NCBI GenBank assembly: GCA_036245805.1
Contig: BTRK01000005.1
Span: forward strand, 29,059,469 to 29,123,468
Reading direction: 5' to 3'
Origin: Pristionchus mayeri
Lineage: Eukaryota > Nematoda > Chromadorea > Rhabditida > Neodiplogasteridae
Length of the DNA stretch: 64,000 nucleotides
A model generated the notes under the pieces. The model was not told the DNA's origin, did not search any database, and saw only the letters and a list, made by a program, of their open reading frames with translations. The position numbers and the translations under genes are program-made. Below, one piece after another: positions 60,001 through 64,000 of this stretch (position 1 is its first letter; each line of letters opens with the position of its first letter).

Positions 60001-63000
60001 TCACTGGGCGAAAGATCGTGCTCGAAATTGTTAACAATCGGAATATCATGAATGAAAGGCCACACAATATTTCCATTTCTGTTCAAAATTAAAAGTTTTC
60101 CGGTTGTAACGAAAGCTAGAGTCATCGATGAACACACTCAACAGCTGCTTCTAAAAAGCATTAAATGATGAACCGTCAGTGTCAATCCAGCTCTCTTATT
60201 ACTACATTTTCGCAGTGGTGGCACATAGCGATAAAGGTTAAATTAAGAGAGATCACATAACCGTCCCCTCACCTTCTGGATGAGTGTCGCCTTGCTGGCT
60301 GCTACCAGCACGAACTTCCCCGCGTCTCCACTCAACATCATCTGACTGTTCACGAGCTCGACTGCAATGAGGAGAGAGATCAAAGATCACAAATAGGCAT
60401 CCGTTCAATCATATCCGATCAAAGTGACGTAAACTGACTGTGCCAGTTGATGGCGGTGATGTCATCGCTCGTCGCCTGCGAGATTCCCTGCAGGGAATCG
60501 GAGGGCAGGTCTACCGGATGTTCGCAGTGGGCCACCTGCAGGAGGGTATCAAAGGACGGAAGGCCTTCTCAAACTCACATTCCCATATCTCAATTTTATT
60601 ATTATATTTATATACTTTTTTGACTCCTTTATTAACTTTCTCATCAGAGTGAATGGCTCTCTCAACTCCTAGTTGTATCTATATCACCGACTCTCCCTCT
60701 TCAATCCCTCTACCTTCTTGGTGTCTGCTTCCTCGATGAGTCTGTCCAGTAGATCGGCCGGCTGCTCGTCAGTAGTCTCGTCGCCCTCCTCCTCCCATCG
60801 ATCTACAGAGACATATTACGGATTCAGTTCTGTTGATTTTAAATTTTAAAATCCCTTGATCATCAAAATTCTTACATTGATCACTGAACTTCAAATAAAA
60901 AAAACACAACACATCTATTGTGGATTATCGTTTCTTTCTCAAAATTTTCCCTACCGTACCCCTTCCTTTGGCAGATTTCCTTCCTCCCTTCCTTCCTCGT
61001 TGCTCGTAGTGTTTCCGCTCCTCGCTCGCAGCCTCAAATACAATATTAATTTTTATCTGTTATCCAAATAATTTATCTACAATAAAAAATTTCCAATCAA
61101 ATGAGCGCATTATATAAATATTAACAAAATAATAACCACTTAGTTCCTTTTCATGCCTACTTTTCAGGGAATTCGAAAACAATTCGCAGTATAGCCCACC
61201 TGTATTATCGCGGAGAGGTGCTGCCCGAGCATACTTCTCAGAAGTCTCCCACGACGAGCACCTGCAGAGACCAGAGATCAAAGATCAAACTACTAAGTTC
61301 AAAGGTCACCTTCGGCGATCATGAGGCACACATCTCGTTGGGCCGCAGTCCACGCCAAGCGCAATTCGTGCACTGTAATAATAGTAATCCCCTCTTGTGT
61401 GATAAACATATTTGATGATTATATTACAATTATATTACACTTAAAACGCTGTCTCCCGAAGAACGTCAGATTTCGGAGGGGAAATGGCACATAGCTTCAA
61501 AATCATCTCAGGAGGTTCAAACATTGCTGTGAGAGTGCCTATGGGTGGGATACACTTAAACCAAAAAATTAGACCCAAAAGTTGATCTTTGAACTTTCAG
61601 ATCAAAATTTTCATCGTGTGTTATATACGGTTCGATAGAGAATAAAAAGTTATATCAGCATCCAGGTTTTCGTTATCGTAGAGCATCGGGTGTTCATGAA
61701 ATCGATAATTATGTAAAGTTTTCGAGTTTTTTGTACTTTCAGAAAAATATTTCGTCAAATTCCAGTTGCGGCTACTCCGCAGAAATTGGATAGAAATTGG
61801 ATTTAAAAACTGTTGCTATTGTCTACTGTAATCTCTATCTACCGTACCAGTGACTCTCTTCTGGGCCGTTCCTGGTGCTCCTCCCTTCTCGCTGGTGTGC
61901 ACGACGCGTGCGAATGAGAGTAGAGGACGGGTGGGAGGAGGGACGGAGGGGGAACCGGGAGAGGGAGGAGGCGTATCCACACCCAGCACGTCTACCTGGG
62001 TGATACTATTATGTTTAAATTATCGATGGATTACGTGAGTGAGATTTAAAACTGAGGAACAGAACTGACCTGGGTCTCTCCGAGTGCCGCCGAGATGTGT
62101 TCGACCGTCCAACGGAACTGCGGACGCCGCTTCAGCTTCTGCAATATCTATCATACAGTCATAGAACCCTTAATCAATCGATAAAACGACTATTGTTTAA
62201 CACAGGGAGGGGATGCTCACATCATCGATTTGTGGCTGGGCACTCTGGACGAGGGAGGAGACCAACTCGAGCTGGTCGCACGTCAGACGAAGACCCTGCA
62301 GCAGATCGACATTTTCTTTCAATTGTTACTTTATGCCGAAGACAGAAGAGAGGAATAATCGAAGGCAATGGAAGTTCATCATAAAGCATGGAAACAACAG
62401 TTCGCTTTTTTAGAGCCGGGAATTATCAGATTCGCCAAACATTTCCAAAATATAAACACAAATTTACAAGCATTCATGAGTGCCATAACAAATCCGATAG
62501 TTCTTCCATATCCCTCCCTTAATCCCTTCAGACTTCCCCCCCTCTCCCTTCCCCCCCCCCTCCTTCTCTCCTCCTCTCTCCCTTCCCCCCCCCCCCCTCC
62601 CTTCTCTCCTCCTCTCTCCCTCACCTGCGACGACGACTGCGACATGAAGTAGGTGATCTCGAAGAGTGGCAGCTTGATCGACACGTGCACGTTACTACAA
62701 TACGCCAATACCGTAAGCCTATTTCCTTATTCCAGTATGACATCGACCATCATGGTATGGGCAGTAGGTCATCCCCCAATCAATCGATAATAATCTAACC
62801 GGAAGTGCTTGCTCAGCTGCTTCTTGCTGATGGGCGGCACACCGAATACTGAGCCCCGTCGCGTGTTCCCGTTTGAGCGGGAGATCGTCGACTACAGAAA
62901 TATTTTTTTCAAAATTTACAATCAACGATAACCATGAATCAATTTGCCCATGCTCGAGGAAGTATAAGTGTAGGAGGAACCAAGAAAAACCTTCCCACAT

Positions 63001-64000
63001 CTCACACCAAGATCGTTCTCAGACCAATCCCTTCCTTCTCACCATCAGCAGATCCAGACAGCGAATGCAGTTGGCGTACATGAGGATGCTCGGCCGCTCA
63101 TTATCCCTAGCATGGACATTCAGATTGAGGATGACGTTGACGTTGAGCGAGCGGAAGGCGCGATACGAGTCGTGGTCCTGAGAAGAAACGAATATGTTAT
63201 CGGAGAATGTCATTGTTTAGTAATCGAATGGTGCTAGCTACTCAATAACATGAATTTCTGTGCTTCAATATTTGCGTCAATATTTTGGAATTTTGTTTCA
63301 GCATCAGAATACTAGACCCGAAGGTTATCCAAGGAGCAAAACGAAAATGTACCTACAGTACCCTCCATATACCGTATGCCTCACCGTGGACAGATGGGGC
63401 AGCTTGTCTGCAGTACACAACTCGACTGCGTGGTGGTCGTACGGCTGTCCGAGGCACTTCCAATCCATCTCCACCCTGCAAGAACGAATTAGAAGATGCA
63501 CCGCCCCTGTGAGCTGCCGATGCAGAGATACTCTACTCACGTATCCAACTACACTCTTGCCATCTCTTTGTTTTTTTTTTAAATAAAGAGTAAGGCAAGA
63601 AAAAATACAATTCAGTGTATTTCTCGTCTCTATAACACTACACCCCGCTGGTAGTACCAACTATACCTCAGATTGACCCTGGGTAAATACAGTAATCGGG
63701 AGTCGTTGTAGCGGGAAGCGGTATGCAGGAGGACCTCAAGAGACGAAGTCGTGCAGATCTCTCCTGCAACACTACCGTAATCTCCATATAGTATCCCCCT
63801 TCCACATCGAGACATATGTAATGGATGTAATTTGACAAAAAACGAAGAATTCTGGTACCCTGTGCCCAGTCGAGTCCCCAGTCCTTCCAGACCCATTCGA
63901 GTGTCTCCGAGGAGTTGTATGGGTCGAGGGAAGCGAGCATCTTCGTTATCATCGTATTACTTGACCACAGCAGACGACCGTGCATTAGGAATCTGCCAAG
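48012..64000 (-). CDS. BLTP2/Hobbit (KIAA0100) bridge-like lipid transfer protein, C-terminal part
   Basis: The 5' part lies beyond the window. About 34 exons are readable, from 63992-63859 and 63763-63667 down to 48184-48092 and 48043-48012. Family-like blocks in order: [197 protein letters not shown]; ending in a Lys-rich tail at 48012. BLTP2 proteins form long beta-groove bridges moving lipids at ER-plasma membrane contacts. The exon at 53446-53372 uses a GC donor (CAG|GCGAGT). The following intron hosts a peptide gene on the other strand, and the 6.8 kb intron before it (53447-60272) hosts a 5.9 kb repeat block. Confidence 0.85.
52280..52287 (+). promoter_or_regulatory. TATA box of the Gly/Tyr-rich peptide gene
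   Basis: TATAAATA lies 52 bp before the ATG at 52339, a spacing that gives a very short 5' UTR. The gene sits inside a BLTP2 intron, so an autonomous promoter is expected. Confidence 0.6.
52339..52978 (+). CDS. Secreted Gly/Tyr-rich peptide, nested in a BLTP2 intron
   Basis: Five exons (52339-52489, 52530-52566, 52655-52698, 52810-52875, 52968-52978) join in frame to about 102 residues. A signal peptide ([18 protein letters not shown]) is followed by repeated GGY/GYG units ([11 protein letters not shown]..., later [16 protein letters not shown]) and a last Cys. Such YGG-rich secreted peptides in C. elegans include the caenacin/nlp antimicrobial-like families and cuticle or eggshell components; the exact role here is unknown. 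The last exon is tiny and less certain. The gene lies antisense in the BLTP2 intron 51901-53371. Confidence 0.72.
53686..54034. repeat. GTAGCCGG/TTTTGTTACCGG minisatellite, left array
   Basis: About a dozen degenerate copies of a ~29 bp unit, e.g. GGCTACGTAGCTTTTGTTAC followed by CGG. CCGG, GCCGGC and TACGTA palindromes recur. The unit reappears at 59330-59559. Confidence 0.85.
54095..54880. repeat. GGTACC (KpnI-site) satellite array
   Basis: A 0.8 kb array in which TGGTACCA-like palindromes alternate with spacers such as ACAAGTGTGGTACCCATGG. Because the unit is nearly self-complementary, stop-free frames of 110-240 codons occur on both strands with peptides like [13 protein letters not shown]. 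These are by-products of the repeat and not genes. The array switches polarity near 54480, so its two halves are inverted relative to each other. Confidence 0.85.
56075..56590 (+). other. Coding remnants inside the repeat block
   Basis: A 66-codon frame at 56075-56275 ([19 protein letters not shown]...) and an exon-like segment at 56485-56590 with acceptor TTGTTTAG and donor CAG|GTTAG (contains [16 protein letters not shown]). Neither matches a family I know. They might be pieces of a transposon-encoded protein. Confidence 0.25.
56781..57143. mobile_element. hAT-like MITE with 8 bp target duplication ATAAGCAC
   Basis: The 363 bp element has inverted ends TATGGTGGCGAGAATGG / TAGGGTGGCGAAAATGG, then CTCAA. 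It is flanked on both sides by ATAAGCAC (56773-56780 and 57144-57151). An 8 bp duplication and TA(G/T)GGTGGC-type ends are the marks of hAT elements. The interior repeats GGCTCA-type words (for example near 56870, 56915 and 57035) and has no transposase. Confidence 0.85.
57413..57629. repeat. 217 bp hairpin (inverted-repeat MITE)
   Basis: GCGATTGGGGAGTTGCTTAA at 57413 and its complement ending 57629 enclose two arms of about 85 bp, including TATATAAATCTTGTTACCAG, with a loop near 57500-57540. A transcript would form a long, nearly perfect hairpin. No clear target duplication was seen. Confidence 0.85.
57991..58286. mobile_element. Second hAT-like MITE with 8 bp target duplication ATGTGAAT
   Basis: A 296 bp GC-rich element flanked by ATGTGAAT on both sides (57983-57990 and 58287-58294). 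Imperfect inverted ends TAGTGTTGGC / TATTGTAGGC are followed by sub-terminal CGGGCCCG palindromes on both sides. GGGCCCG recurs several times inside, a possible transposase-binding repeat. No coding capacity. Confidence 0.8.
58295..59270. other. Unassigned DNA inside the repeat block
   Basis: About 1 kb with several TACGGTA motifs (near 58690 and 58803) and no exon chain or repeat that I could define. Confidence 0.4.
59330..59559. repeat. GTAGCCGG/TTTTGTTACCGG minisatellite, right array
   Basis: The same unit family as 53686-54034. The part up to about 59480 has the direct orientation and the last ~80 bp the inverted one. The turn is a small palindrome (ACGTGACCGTAACGT near 59480) between GACCCGG and CCGGGT. 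A G-rich run precedes it (near 59270-59315). Confidence 0.85.

Noticed and set aside
1..64000. CRISPR arrays, bacterial operons, prophage or toxin systems
   Set aside because: The window is spliced eukaryotic DNA; the tandem repeats lack unique regular spacers and there are no prokaryotic gene arrangements.

Overview
This 64 kb window is nuclear DNA of a nematode. The evidence is a KH-domain protein of the MEX-3 type, nematode-like cox-4, rpl-31 and nuo-2 genes, many 40-60 nt introns with TTTCAG-type acceptors, and acceptor-like AGs a few bases before several ATGs, as expected for spliced-leader trans-splicing. Many small exons, frequent tiny introns and interspersed short intronic motifs would suit a diplogastrid such as Pristionchus, but the species is an inference. 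All gene models were built by reading exon frames and splice sites by eye. Names rest on recognised protein families; no search was run.

Layout. 0-9.9 kb: a CES-2/PAR-type bZIP gene (-), then a gene-poor stretch with two near-identical 438 bp repeats, a mariner-like terminal-inverted-repeat element and a foldback sequence. 10.2-14.8 kb: cox-4 (+), a GKAP1-like coiled-coil gene (-) and rpl-31 (+). 15.5-26.4 kb: a 24-exon Sac-domain phosphoinositide phosphatase of the INPP5F/Sac2 type (+). One of its introns holds a complete NAA60-like N-acetyltransferase gene on the opposite strand; another holds a ~1.9 kb giant inverted repeat. 27-28.3 kb: a GET1/WRB-like membrane insertase subunit (+), with a tRNA-Lys(CUU) (-) in its probable last intron. 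30.2-39.9 kb: mex-3 (-). 42.3-44.6 kb: a tyrosine-phosphatase-like gene (-) whose catalytic Cys is replaced by Ser. 44.8-46.5 kb: nuo-2/NDUFS3 (+). 47 kb: a 73-residue single-span membrane protein (+). 48.0 kb to the right edge: the 3' part of a BLTP2/Hobbit (KIAA0100) lipid-transfer gene (-). Its introns host a secreted Gly/Tyr-rich peptide gene (+) and a 5.9 kb repeat-built block bounded by inverted repeats, which contains two hAT-like MITEs with 8 bp target duplications.

The genes do not form one pathway. Mitochondrial (cox-4, nuo-2), ribosomal, phosphoinositide, ER membrane-insertion, lipid-transfer and germline RNA-binding functions sit side by side, as is usual for a nematode autosome. 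The most unusual signals are the repeat-built block at 53.7-59.6 kb, the giant palindrome in the Sac2 gene, the pseudophosphatase, and two short motifs (TACGGTA and GATCAAAGATC) that recur in the small introns and often form part of their splice sites.
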